Below are positions 45,371-54,821 of a stretch of DNA of 64,000 nt, piece by piece. Source of the stretch: CAZLKN01 sp964560135 (GTDB lineage: Bacteria > Actinomycetota > JAICYB01). The notes under the pieces were generated by a model, which did not search any database, was not told the origin of the DNA, and saw only the letters and a list, made by a program, of their open reading frames with translations. Location: positions 60,743 to 124,742 of the forward strand of contig CAZLKN010000003.1 of assembly GCA_964560135.1 (NCBI GenBank). Reading direction: 5' to 3'. Numbering within the stretch: the stretch's first letter is position 1; each line of letters begins with the position of its first letter. The translations under genes and the position numbers were made by a program.

Positions 45371-46453
45371 ATGGACGCCGCGCTGATCTCCCGTCTCGAG
45401 CAGATGAAGGCCGAGCATGCCGACCTGATGGCACAGCTCGGCCAGCCCGAGGTCGCCGCCGACCACCAGCGCTACGCGGAGCTCGCCAAGCGCGCGAGCG
45501 AGCTCGAGGAGATCGTCCGGACCGCCGGCGAGCTGCGCGCGGCCGAGGAGGAGGCCGCCGAGGCCCGGGAGCTGCTGACCGGCTCCTCGGCCCCCGACGA
45601 GCAGGAGTTCTACCGCACAACGCTGGAGGACGCGCTGGCCCGGGCGCAGCGCCTCGACGCCCGCATGGTCGACCTCCTGACACCGCGTGATCCACGCGAC
45701 GAGCGCAACGTGATCGTCGAGATCCGCGCCGGCGTGGGCGGGGACGAGGCGGCGCTGTTCGCCGGTGATCTGATGCGGATGTACCAGCGCTTCGCCGAGC
45801 GCCAGGGCTGGCGCACCGAGACCCTCGACGTCTCCGAGAACCCCGTGGGCGGCTTCCGTGAGGTCGTCTTCGAGGTGCGGGGGAAGGGCGCGTTCTCGCG
45901 CCTCAAGCACGAGTCGGGCGTCCACCGCGTGCAGCGGGTGCCGGAGACGGAGTCCTCGGGACGGATCCACACCTCCACGGCCACCGTGGCCGTCCTCGCC
46001 GAGGCCGACGAGGTGAAGGTCGACATCGACGACGACGATCTGAAGGTCGACACCTATCGCTCGTCCGGGCCGGGCGGCCAGCACGTGAACACCACCGACT
46101 CGGCCGTCCGCATCACCCACCTGCCCTCGGGGATCGTGGTCGCCTGCCAGTCCGAGCGGTCGCAGCGCCAGAACCGGGAGCGGGCGATGAAGATCCTGGG
46201 GGCCAAGCTCCAGGAGCGCGCGGAGGCCGAGGCTCACGCCGAGCTCGCCGCCGCCCGCAAGTCCCAGGTCGGCACCGGCGACCGTTCCGACAAGATCCGC
46301 ACCTACAACTTCCCGCAGAACCGGGTCACCGATCACCGGATCGGGTTCAGCGCCCACGGCATCGAGCAGATCCTGGACGGCGACGTCGACGATCTGGTGG
46401 AGGCGCTCGCGAGCGCCGAGCGGCATCGCGACGACGGTGAGGCCGCAGGCTGA
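45371..46453 (+). CDS. prfA: Peptide chain release factor 1
   Basis: A 360-residue RF1, reading UAA and UAG. The N-terminal coiled-coil domain (LISRLEQMKAEHADLMAQL), the codon-recognition region VQRVPETESSGRIHTSTATV with a PxT-type tripeptide, and the GGQ loop GPGGQHVNTTDSAVRITHLP are all present. The ATG at 45371 is six bases after TATCCT. The gene overlaps prmC, whose product methylates the GGQ glutamine, a standard pair. Confidence 0.96.
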   Translation: MDAALISRLEQMKAEHADLMAQLGQPEVAADHQRYAELAKRASELEEIVRTAGELRAAEEEAAEARELLTGSSAPDEQEFYRTTLEDALARAQRLDARMVDLLTPRDPRDERNVIVEIRAGVGGDEAALFAGDLMRMYQRFAERQGWRTETLDVSENPVGGFREVVFEVRGKGAFSRLKHESGVHRVQRVPETESSGRIHTSTATVAVLAEADEVKVDIDDDDLKVDTYRSSGPGGQHVNTTDSAVRITHLPSGIVVACQSERSQRQNRERAMKILGAKLQERAEAEAHAELAAARKSQVGTGDRSDKIRTYNFPQNRVTDHRIGFSAHGIEQILDGDVDDLVEALASAERHRDDGEAAG

Positions 46454-47306
46454 GGACGCCGCCTCCACGGTGGCCGACCGGGTCCGGGCCGCCACCGAGG
46501 CGCTCCGGGACGCCGGGGTCGAGACGCCACGCCCGGAGGCCGAGCACCTCACGGCCCATGCGCTGGGTATCCGCTGGAGCGAGCTGTGGGCCCGCCTCCG
46601 CGACCCGATGCCGGCCGAGGCCGCCGCGCGTCTCGAGGAGCTGACTGCCCGGCGGGCGGGCGGCGACCCGCTGGCCTACGTCCTCGGCAGCGCCGTGTTC
46701 TACGGAATCGAGCTCGCCTGCGGTCCCGGCGTCCTCGTGCCGCGTCCGGAGACCGAGAGCCTCGTGGACCAGGTGCTGGAGCTGCTGTCCGGCCGTCCCG
46801 CGCTGGTGGTGGACGTCGGCTGCGGGACGGGTGCGATCGCGCTGGCGGTGGCGCGGCACCGTCCGTCCGACGACGTGCACGCCACGGAGTGCTCACCCGG
46901 GGCGCTGCGGTGGGCGAGGACGAACATCGAGCGGACGGGGCTCGGCGTCCGGCTGTGGGAGGGCGACCTCTTCGGCCCCCTGCCGGAGATGCTCCGGGGA
47001 GGTGTGGACGTGGTCGTCTCCAACCCGCCCTATATCCCGCAGGGACGCAGCGACCTCGTGGCCTCCGACGTCCACGCCGAGCCGACCGAGGCGCTGTACG
47101 CCGGGCCCACCGGCGACGAGGTCCTCGAGCGGCTCGTCGCCGAGTCGCCGGGATGGCTGCGCCCCGACGGTGCGCTCGTCTGCGAGATCGGCACGCCGGA
47201 GCAGGCCGCCCGCCTCACAGAGCGCCTGTCGGCGTGGGACGGGCACGGGACCCGCGACGACCACACCGGACGTGTCCGTGTGGTCTGGGGGCGGGGGGCG
47301 CCGTGA
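46437..47306 (+). CDS. prmC: Release-factor glutamine methyltransferase
   Basis: A 289-residue methyltransferase that N5-methylates the GGQ glutamine of RF1 and RF2. An N-terminal helical domain (TEALRDAGVETPRPEAEHLT) precedes the Rossmann core: LVPRPETESLVDQVLELL, SAM loop VVDVGCGTGAIALAVARH, and the catalytic VVSNPPYIPQG (NPPY). The GTG at 46437 overlaps the last 17 bases of prfA, implying coupled translation. Confidence 0.94.
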   Translation: MRPQAEDAASTVADRVRAATEALRDAGVETPRPEAEHLTAHALGIRWSELWARLRDPMPAEAAARLEELTARRAGGDPLAYVLGSAVFYGIELACGPGVLVPRPETESLVDQVLELLSGRPALVVDVGCGTGAIALAVARHRPSDDVHATECSPGALRWARTNIERTGLGVRLWEGDLFGPLPEMLRGGVDVVVSNPPYIPQGRSDLVASDVHAEPTEALYAGPTGDEVLERLVAESPGWLRPDGALVCEIGTPEQAARLTERLSAWDGHGTRDDHTGRVRVVWGRGAP

Positions 47307-47354
47307 GCTCCGGGCGGGATGGTAGACTTCCTGCGCCCGAACACACGGAAACCC

Positions 47355-47987
47355 ATGTCCTCGACCCAACACTTCAAACTCCTCTACGTCTGCTCCGGGA
47401 ACACCGCCCGCAGCCCGCTGGCCGCGGCGTGCACCCGGAGCATCGTCGCCTCCAACGGCGACGGCGACGTCCGTTGGGTCGTATCCTCTGCGGGCACGCA
47501 GGTCGTCGACGGCGATCCCGTGCGGCCCGAGATCCTGCGGGTGACCAACGGCTTCGGCGTCGACCTGTCCGGGCACCAGCCGGTGGTCCTCACCGAGCAG
47601 CTCTGCCGGGACTCCGATCTGGTCCTCGGGATGTCCTGGGACCAGGTGTCGCACATCTGGAGTCTCGTCCCCGACGCCTGGGGCCGCTGCTTCACCGTGA
47701 AAGAGTTCGTCCACTGGGCCAAGCAGGCACCCGGACGGCCCCCGATCCTCTTCCCCAACAGGGTCGAGGCGATCAGGGACAAGGTCTCGCAGGCCCATGC
47801 CGTACGCCAGCGGGCCCGCGCCGATCACGGCTTCTGGGGCGGACTGCGCCCCCAGGACCTGAACCTCGTCGAACCGGACGGGAAGGGGGACGCGGCGTGG
47901 CGGAACCTGGCGCAGGCCGTCCGCGTGCTGGTGACGGACGCGGTCCGGCTCCTGGACGGCCCCGGGGTCGCCTCGGGCGCCCGCTGA
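47355..47987 (+). CDS. Low-molecular-weight protein phosphatase-like protein
   Basis: A 210-residue protein (ATG 47355; an upstream in-frame ATG at 47319 would add 12 residues). FKLLYVCSGNTARSPLAAAC holds the C(x5)R phosphatase loop of LMW tyrosine or arginine phosphatases. VVSSAGTQVVDGDPVRPEIL and LTEQLCRDSDLVLGMSWDQV fit the fold. The C-terminal part is longer than usual. The DP general-acid loop is not obvious, so activity should be regarded as likely, not certain. It sits between prmC and the WecA-like gene; in other bacteria relatives regulate envelope polysaccharide synthesis. Confidence 0.8.
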   Translation: MSSTQHFKLLYVCSGNTARSPLAAACTRSIVASNGDGDVRWVVSSAGTQVVDGDPVRPEILRVTNGFGVDLSGHQPVVLTEQLCRDSDLVLGMSWDQVSHIWSLVPDAWGRCFTVKEFVHWAKQAPGRPPILFPNRVEAIRDKVSQAHAVRQRARADHGFWGGLRPQDLNLVEPDGKGDAAWRNLAQAVRVLVTDAVRLLDGPGVASGAR

Positions 47988-48009
47988 TCCTGAGGCGGGG
48001 GGCGCGGCT

Positions 48010-49170
48010 GTGACCCCGTACCTGGTCGTCGGTGCGGTCGCCGCCGCGGTGGCCTACCTGCTCACCCCGGTGGTCCGCCGGCTGGCGCTGCGCATCGGCG
48101 CGCTCGACGTCCCCAAGGACCGCAAGGTCCACCACGCCCCGACCCCGACGCTCGGGGGCCTGGGCATCTACGTGGCGTTCGCCGTGGGGTTCGCGGTGGC
48201 GCTGGCGTTCCCGTCCCTGCGGGCGGCATTCCGTTTCAGCGAGGTCTTCGGTCTCGTGGTCGGTGGATTCGTCCCGCTGGCCCTCGGCATGGCCGACGAC
48301 CGGCACGAGCTCGCGGCGCCCGTGAAGCTGGCGGGCCAGATCTTCGCCGGCGGGATCCTGTACCTGTCCGGCGTGCACATGTCGTTCTTCTGGCTGCCGG
48401 GGATGGGGGTCCTGTCGCTGTCCCCGGACGTCTCGGCGATCCTGACGATCCTGTGGATCGTGCTGCTGATGAACGCCGTGAACTTCATCGACGGCCTCGA
48501 CGGCCTCGCCGCCGGCATGACGGCGATCGCTGCCGGGGCGCTGTTCGTCTACTCGACCCGCCTCCCGGCCGAGTTCCTCGGACCCGACCCACTGGCCCCT
48601 TTGGTGGCGGCGGCGCTGGTCGGCGCGTGCCTCGGGTTCCTGCCGCACAACTTCAACCCGGCGAAGATCTTCATGGGTGACTCGGGGGCGATGCCGCTGG
48701 GCTACCTGCTGGCGGGGGCCACGATCTCGATGATCGGACGCTTCAGCGGGCCCGGTGCCGCCGGGGGCCGGCTGGCCCTGCCCCTGGTGCTGACGCCGAT
48801 CGTGTTCCTGGCTCTGCCGATCACCGATCTGCTGTTTGCGGTGGTGCGCCGCGTGGCCACGGGCCGGCCGATCTACACGCCGGACAAGGAGCACATCCAC
48901 CATCGCCTCCTGCGGCTCGGCCACACCCATCGCCAGGCGGTGCTGCTGATGTACGGCTGGGCGCTGCTGCTCGCCGGGGGCCTGGTGGTGGCCGGTGTGA
49001 TGCCCTGGGGCCGCTTCCTGCTCGCCTTCGCGGTGGCCGGGGGCACGGTGGCCCTGCTCACGGTGGCACCCCGCCTGCGGGGCCTCAACGGCAACGGGGA
49101 GGCCGCGGAGCCGACCGCGCCGGCACCGGCCGCTCTGCCCGTCCGGGGGCCGAGCGACGCCGGGGGCTGA
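48010..49170 (+). CDS. WecA/TagO-like polyprenyl-phosphate GlcNAc-1-P transferase
   Basis: A 386-residue integral membrane protein of the MraY/WecA family, moving a sugar-1-P to undecaprenyl- or decaprenyl-phosphate. About 11 membrane helices. DRKVHHAPTPTLGGLGIYV, the metal-binding Asp pair in ALGMADDRHEL, NFIDGLDGLAAGMTAIA, ILFMGDS-type motif AKIFMGDSGAMPLGYLLAG and the His-rich EHIHHRLLRLGHTHRQAV are seen. The last motif favours WecA over MraY. GTG 48010 is used. It would initiate arabinogalactan-like or teichoic-type glycan synthesis. It precedes the atp operon, as in other actinobacteria. Confidence 0.9.
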   Translation: MTPYLVVGAVAAAVAYLLTPVVRRLALRIGALDVPKDRKVHHAPTPTLGGLGIYVAFAVGFAVALAFPSLRAAFRFSEVFGLVVGGFVPLALGMADDRHELAAPVKLAGQIFAGGILYLSGVHMSFFWLPGMGVLSLSPDVSAILTILWIVLLMNAVNFIDGLDGLAAGMTAIAAGALFVYSTRLPAEFLGPDPLAPLVAAALVGACLGFLPHNFNPAKIFMGDSGAMPLGYLLAGATISMIGRFSGPGAAGGRLALPLVLTPIVFLALPITDLLFAVVRRVATGRPIYTPDKEHIHHRLLRLGHTHRQAVLLMYGWALLLAGGLVVAGVMPWGRFLLAFAVAGGTVALLTVAPRLRGLNGNGEAAEPTAPAPAALPVRGPSDAGG

Positions 49171-49200
49171 GCCCACGCCGGGCTTTGCCTGCGGGGTGAC

Positions 49201-49344
49201 CCCCTGGGGGACGACGTTGTACGGATCGGGGGAGAAGTCGATCTACGTTGTCCCCTGGGGGGTGCTGTGGACCCCTTGGAGGACGACGTTGGCCGTCATC
49301 TGTGCGTTTGGAGGCAACGTCGTCCGTGGAGGGGCTGAGCCGCC
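49201..49344 (+). repeat. Two tandem 72-bp hairpin units upstream of the atp operon
   Basis: GGACGACGTTG occurs at 49209-49219 and 49281-49291, exactly 72 bases apart, and its inverse CAACGTCGTCC at 49315-49325, with a degenerate inverse CTACGTTGTCC at 49243-49253, also 72 apart. Each unit can form a stem of about 11 bp (unit 2 perfect; unit 1 GGGGACGACGT/ACGTTGTCCCC with one G-U). No T-tract follows, so it is not a standard terminator. It may be an attenuator, a small RNA, or a mobile hairpin element. Confidence 0.65.
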
Positions 49345-49362
49345 GGCCCCCGGATCCTCGGA

Positions 49363-49392
49363 TTGGCAATCTTGCCCGGGGACCGGTATAGT
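49363..49392 (+). promoter_or_regulatory. Promoter of the atp operon
   Basis: TTGGCA (49363-49368), 18 bases, TATAGT (49387-49392), 47 bases before the GTG of atpZ-like gene. GAGGAG before that GTG is its ribosome site. Confidence 0.6.
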
Positions 49393-49439
49393 TCGTGCAA
49401 GAATTCACAAAGTCGACGTGGGCCCCCGAGGAGTCCGTT

Positions 49440-49745
49440 GTGGCCACCAGCAGCGAACCGGTTCGACACCCCGGAAACCCCTCAACTAGTATCCGTAGCG
49501 CCTTGGTCCCCTCCCGCCGACCCCGACAGCAGCTCATGACCGGCCTGACCGATGCCTGGTCGGCCGTCAGCTACCTCATCTCCGGGGTCGTGCTGTGGGG
49601 TGGTGTCGGGATGTGGCTCGACGCGACCCTCGGGACCCGTCCGGTCCTCACGATCGTGGGGGCGCTGCTCGGCAACGCGGCCGGGATCTACCTCGTCTAC
49701 CGCCGGACGCAGTGGGGCGAGACGGGGGTCGACCGTGCGGCATGA
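49440..49745 (+). CDS. AtpZ/AtpI-like membrane protein
   Basis: A 101-residue protein starting with GTG at 49440 after GAGGAG. After a disordered N-terminus it has two membrane helices (AVSYLISGVVLWGGVGMWL and RPVLTIVGALLGNAAGIYLV), the usual AtpZ layout. AtpZ-AtpI proteins help assemble the c-ring and may transport Mg2+ or Ca2+. It overlaps the next gene by about 10 bases. An alternative ATG at 49536 would leave only the membrane part. Confidence 0.8.
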   Translation: MATSSEPVRHPGNPSTSIRSALVPSRRPRQQLMTGLTDAWSAVSYLISGVVLWGGVGMWLDATLGTRPVLTIVGALLGNAAGIYLVYRRTQWGETGVDRAA

Positions 49746-50130
49746 GCTGCACCTCGTCCGCCGCGGGCTGACCGTCCTGGCTCTCGTCCTGCCGGCGCTC
49801 GTGGCCGTCGGGGCCGTCGCCGGCGGTCGTAACGGCGCCCTCTCGGTCCTCCTCGGGGCCGGGATCGTTGCCGCCAACCAGGCGGTGGCGGGGCTGTCCA
49901 CCGGCTGGGCCCGTACCCTCGCCCCCGGCGTCCTCGCCGTCGGCTACGGGGTCTTCGCACTGCGGATGGTCGCCGTGCTCACCTGCTTCACCTGGGCCGC
50001 CGGTCTGGGGTGGGTCGACAGGACCCTGGTCGCGATCGCGTTCTGCGCCGCGCTCGTGGTGACGCTCACCGCCGAGTGCCTCGCCTACGTCCGGAAGTCA
50101 TACGTGCCCACATGGAGGATGGTCTCGTGA
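49735..50130 (+). CDS. atpI: ATP synthase subunit I-like membrane protein
   Basis: A 131-residue protein with four membrane helices (LTVLALVLPALVAVGAVAGG, NGALSVLLGAGIVAANQAVA and two more). Position and topology match AtpI, which helps assemble the c-ring. The GTG at 49735 overlaps the end of the upstream gene, and its TGA overlaps the atpB start (GTGA). Sequence conservation of this family is low, so the call rests on context. Confidence 0.75.
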   Translation: MRHELHLVRRGLTVLALVLPALVAVGAVAGGRNGALSVLLGAGIVAANQAVAGLSTGWARTLAPGVLAVGYGVFALRMVAVLTCFTWAAGLGWVDRTLVAIAFCAALVVTLTAECLAYVRKSYVPTWRMVS

Positions 50131-50927
50131 ATATCCTCGTCGCCGCGGAGGAGTTCCACGTCCCGACGGTCACCGAGCTGTTCGAGTTCGTGCCGCTGGC
50201 CACGTTCCAGCTCGCCGGGATCGAGTTCCGCGTGACCTTCCCGATGGTGCTGATGTACGTGCTCGTGTTCCTCGTCGGCGGGCTATTCGTGGCGGCCTTC
50301 GGACGGGCCAGGGTGGTCCCGTCGGGGTTCCAGAACTTCATGGAGGGCTCCGTGGATGTCGTCCGCGAGCAGATCGTGCTGCCCACGATCGGCGCGGAGG
50401 GGGAGCGGTGGATGCCGTTCCTGTGCTCGATGTTCTTCTTCGTCTTCGCCCTCAACGTGATGGGCGTCGTCCCGGTGGTGAACTTCCCGATCACCTCGCG
50501 CATGGCGATCCCGGCCTTCCTGGCCATCCTGTCGCTGCTGATCTTCAACATCGTGGGGGTCAAGGAGCACGGCCTGAGCTACATCAAGGACATGATGTTC
50601 CCCTCGGGCGTCCCCAAGCCCATCTACATCATCCTCACCCCCGTGGAGCTGCTGTCCACGCTCATCTTCCGGCCCCTCACCCTGGCCGTCCGTCTCTTCG
50701 CCAACATGATGGCCGGGCACACGATGCTCGCGATCTTCTTCATCGCCAGCGCCTTCTTCCTCTACGGCACGGACGTGCCCCTGTTCCTGCGGTTCATGAC
50801 CCCCTTCCCGCTGGTGATGTCGATCGTGCTGATCGGCTTCGAGATCTTCATCTCTTTGATCCAGGCATTCATCTTCACGATCCTCACGGCGGTGTACATC
50901 GCCGGAGCGCTGCACCCTGAGCACTGA
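50127..50927 (+). CDS. atpB: ATP synthase F0 subunit a
   Basis: A 266-residue membrane subunit carrying the proton half-channels. The key Arg lies in RPLTLAVRLFANMMAGHTML; MPFLCSMFFFVFALNVMGVV and a C-terminal IQAFIFTILTAVYIAGALH are normal. GTG 50127 overlaps the preceding stop, with GGAGGATGG upstream. An upstream extension of the frame is not family-like. Confidence 0.95.
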   Translation: MNILVAAEEFHVPTVTELFEFVPLATFQLAGIEFRVTFPMVLMYVLVFLVGGLFVAAFGRARVVPSGFQNFMEGSVDVVREQIVLPTIGAEGERWMPFLCSMFFFVFALNVMGVVPVVNFPITSRMAIPAFLAILSLLIFNIVGVKEHGLSYIKDMMFPSGVPKPIYIILTPVELLSTLIFRPLTLAVRLFANMMAGHTMLAIFFIASAFFLYGTDVPLFLRFMTPFPLVMSIVLIGFEIFISLIQAFIFTILTAVYIAGALHPEH

Positions 50928-50964
50928 GTAGGAAACGAGAGCACGTCGGAAGGAGGCAACACGG

Positions 50965-51207
50965 ATGACGCTACTGGCGCAGGTAGCCGAGCCGGCCAAC
51001 CTCGCCCCTATCGGGCAGGGTCTGGTCTACGGGTTGGCCACGATCGGTCCGGGTCTCGCGATCGGATACGTGTTCGGTCAGGCGATCCAGGCGATCTCCC
51101 GGCAGCCCGAGGCGGCCGGCCTGGTGCGACCCATCATGTTCCTGGGGTTCGCGCTGGCCGAGGCCCTCGCGCTGCTCGGCTTCGTCCTCTTCTTCCTGAT
51201 CTCCTAG
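50965..51207 (+). CDS. atpE: ATP synthase F0 subunit c
   Basis: An 80-residue two-helix rotor subunit. LVYGLATIGPGLAIGYVFGQ forms helix 1, ISRQPEA the polar loop and FLGFALAEALALLGFVLFFL helix 2, with the proton-carrying Glu in ALAEAL. Residues around it lack the Na+ ligand pattern, so H+ coupling is expected. AAGGAGG precedes the ATG. Confidence 0.96.
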   Translation: MTLLAQVAEPANLAPIGQGLVYGLATIGPGLAIGYVFGQAIQAISRQPEAAGLVRPIMFLGFALAEALALLGFVLFFLIS

Positions 51208-51251
51208 GGAAGGCAGAGCCGGAGATCATCGAGGCGTAGAGGAGAGACACC

Positions 51252-51809
51252 ATGTATGTGTGGCTGGCAGCAGCCGAAGAAGCGGGAGGTGCGACCAGGG
51301 TCGTGCTTCCCGAGCAGGACGAGCTGATCTTCGGCATCGTCGCGTTCGTGATCTTCTTCCTGCTCATGGCCAAGCTCGCCTTCCCGGGTCTGCGCAAGGC
51401 GCTGGCCCAGCGGGAGCAGTCGATCAAGGGCGAGCTCGAGCGGGCCGAGCAGACGCGGATCGCGGCCGAAGAGCAGATGGAGGACTACAAGCGGCGCCTC
51501 GCCGAGGCGCGGTCGGAGGCCGACCGCATCATCCGCGAGGCCACGGAGTCGGCCGAGGAGATCCGCCGCGAGCGGACGTCCCGGGCCGAGGACGAGGCAC
51601 GCCAGATCGTCGAACGGGCCCGCGAGGACGCGAACCGCGAACGCGACCGCGTGCTGGGTGAGGTCCGCCGCGAGATGACGGCGATCTCGATGGAGGCGGC
51701 GCGCCGCGTCGTCCAGAAGGAGCTGTCGGATCCGGACGCCCAACGCCAGCTCGTGGAGCAGTTCATCGCCCAGGCGGGGGCCGGGACCCAGAACGGCGGA
51801 GGCGGATAG
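51252..51809 (+). CDS. atpF: ATP synthase F0 subunit b
   Basis: A 185-residue peripheral-stalk subunit. One N-terminal membrane helix (IFGIVAFVIFFLLMAKLAF) is followed by a long charged coiled coil (LERAEQTRIAAEEQMEDYKR and onward). A short N-terminal preamble before the helix is typical of actinobacteria. The gene is three bases before atpH. Confidence 0.94.
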   Translation: MYVWLAAAEEAGGATRVVLPEQDELIFGIVAFVIFFLLMAKLAFPGLRKALAQREQSIKGELERAEQTRIAAEEQMEDYKRRLAEARSEADRIIREATESAEEIRRERTSRAEDEARQIVERAREDANRERDRVLGEVRREMTAISMEAARRVVQKELSDPDAQRQLVEQFIAQAGAGTQNGGGG

Positions 51810-51812
51810 CCG

Positions 51813-52358
51813 GTGGAGAAGCGCGACCTGATCCGGGGCTACGCGACGGCGATCTTCCAGATCGCCGCGGCCGAGGACGCCCTCGAGCGGGTGTCGGACG
51901 AACTGTTCCGTTTCGCCAAGGCCGTCGAGCAGAACCACGAGTTCCGCACCGCCCTCACCGACATCGCGGTCCCCGCCGAGCGCAAGCAGGCGATGGTCGC
52001 CGAGCTGCTCGGGGACCGCGCGTCGGGGCTGACGATCAACGTGATCGACTTCGTGCTGTCCCAGGGCCGGGCCCGCGAACTCCCCCAGATCGTGGACTCG
52101 CTCGCGCACCTCGCGGCCGAGGAACGCGATCGCGAGATCGCAGAGGTCCGCACGGCGATCGAGCTCACCGACGAGCAGAAGGCCGGCCTCACCGAGGCGC
52201 TCCGCCGCGCGACGGGGAAGACCGTCGAGGTGAAGGTGCTGGTCGATCCGAGCGTCCTCGGTGGCGTGTACGCGAAGGTCGGCGATCAGGTGATCGACGG
52301 AACGATCCGCCATCGCCTCGAGGAACTCCGCGAACAACTCGAATCACAACAGGGGTAG
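51813..52358 (+). CDS. atpH: ATP synthase F1 subunit delta
   Basis: A 181-residue subunit joining the peripheral stalk to the top of F1. IRGYATAIFQIAAAEDALER opens the N-terminal helix bundle, and VDPSVLGGVYAKVGDQVIDG is the C-terminal signature. The GTG start is three bases after atpF. It is a normal-length delta, not the b-delta fusion of mycobacteria. Confidence 0.94.
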   Translation: MEKRDLIRGYATAIFQIAAAEDALERVSDELFRFAKAVEQNHEFRTALTDIAVPAERKQAMVAELLGDRASGLTINVIDFVLSQGRARELPQIVDSLAHLAAEERDREIAEVRTAIELTDEQKAGLTEALRRATGKTVEVKVLVDPSVLGGVYAKVGDQVIDGTIRHRLEELREQLESQQG

Positions 52359-52361
52359 ACC

Positions 52362-53930
<1,569 letters not shown>

Positions 53931-53936
53931 CCCCCG

Positions 53937-54803
53937 ATGGGAGCCAAGCTCCGGCAGATCCGGCGACGGGTCCGGTCGGTCCAGTCGACGAAGAAGATCA
54001 CCAAGGCGATGGAGCTCATCGCCGCGTCGCGGATCGTGCGGGCCGAGCGGCGCGTCCGGGAGGCGCGGCCGTTCGCCGACCGCATCACCGACGTGATCCG
54101 CAATCTCGCCGCGACCACCGAGGAGCTCGCGCACCCGCTGCTGGAGCAGCGGGAGGGGGGCCCGGTCGGGCTGATCGTGGTCACCGCCGACCGCGGGCTC
54201 GCCGGCGCCTACAACGCCAACATCCTGCGGCTCGCGGAGCGGACGCGCCGCGAGCTCGGCCCCCGGAACTCCGAGGTGTACGCGGTGGGACGCAAGGGGA
54301 TCTCCGCCTTCCGGTTCCGGCGGATCCAGATGACCGAGCAGTGGGCGGGGTTCTCCGACAACCCGTCCTACGAGGACGCGACCCGCGTCGCCCAGAGCGT
54401 GATCGAGGACTTCGTCGAGGGACGGATCTCCAGCGCCCGCATGATCTACACGGAGTTCGCCTCGATGTTCGTGCAGCGGCCGGTGATGGTGGAGATCCTG
54501 CCGGTGCAGGCCGAGGAGGTCGAGGGGGGCCGGGCGTACCCGCCGATCTACGAGTTCGAGCCGGCGCCCACCGAGATCCTCGGGTCGCTGCTGCCGATGT
54601 ACGTGGAGATGAAGGTCTTCCACGCGCTGCTCGAGTCCGCGGCCAGCGAGCACGCGGCGCGGCGCCGGGCGATGAGCGCGGCGACCGACAACGCGGACGA
54701 GATGATGCGCTACCTCACCCGCGAGGCGAACCGGGCGCGGCAGTCCGAGATCACCGCGGAGATCGCCGATATCGTCGGTGGGGCCGAGGCCCTGCGGAAG
54801 TAG
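53937..54803 (+). CDS. atpG: ATP synthase F1 subunit gamma
   Basis: A 288-residue rotor shaft. N-terminal RSVQSTKKITKAMELIAASR and C-terminal ATDNADEMMRYLTREANRAR with EITAEIADIVGGAEAL form the long coiled coil; TADRGLAGAYNANILR is the central domain start. No extra gamma loop of the mycobacterial type is visible. Confidence 0.96.
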   Translation: MGAKLRQIRRRVRSVQSTKKITKAMELIAASRIVRAERRVREARPFADRITDVIRNLAATTEELAHPLLEQREGGPVGLIVVTADRGLAGAYNANILRLAERTRRELGPRNSEVYAVGRKGISAFRFRRIQMTEQWAGFSDNPSYEDATRVAQSVIEDFVEGRISSARMIYTEFASMFVQRPVMVEILPVQAEEVEGGRAYPPIYEFEPAPTEILGSLLPMYVEMKVFHALLESAASEHAARRRAMSAATDNADEMMRYLTREANRARQSEITAEIADIVGGAEALRK

Positions 54804-54821
54804 GAGAACGGGAGTCAGATC

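Noticed and set aside
49201..49344. Repeats before the atp operon as a CRISPR array
   Set aside because: Only two units of 72 bp, with inverted copies inside each and no regular spacers; no cas genes nearby.
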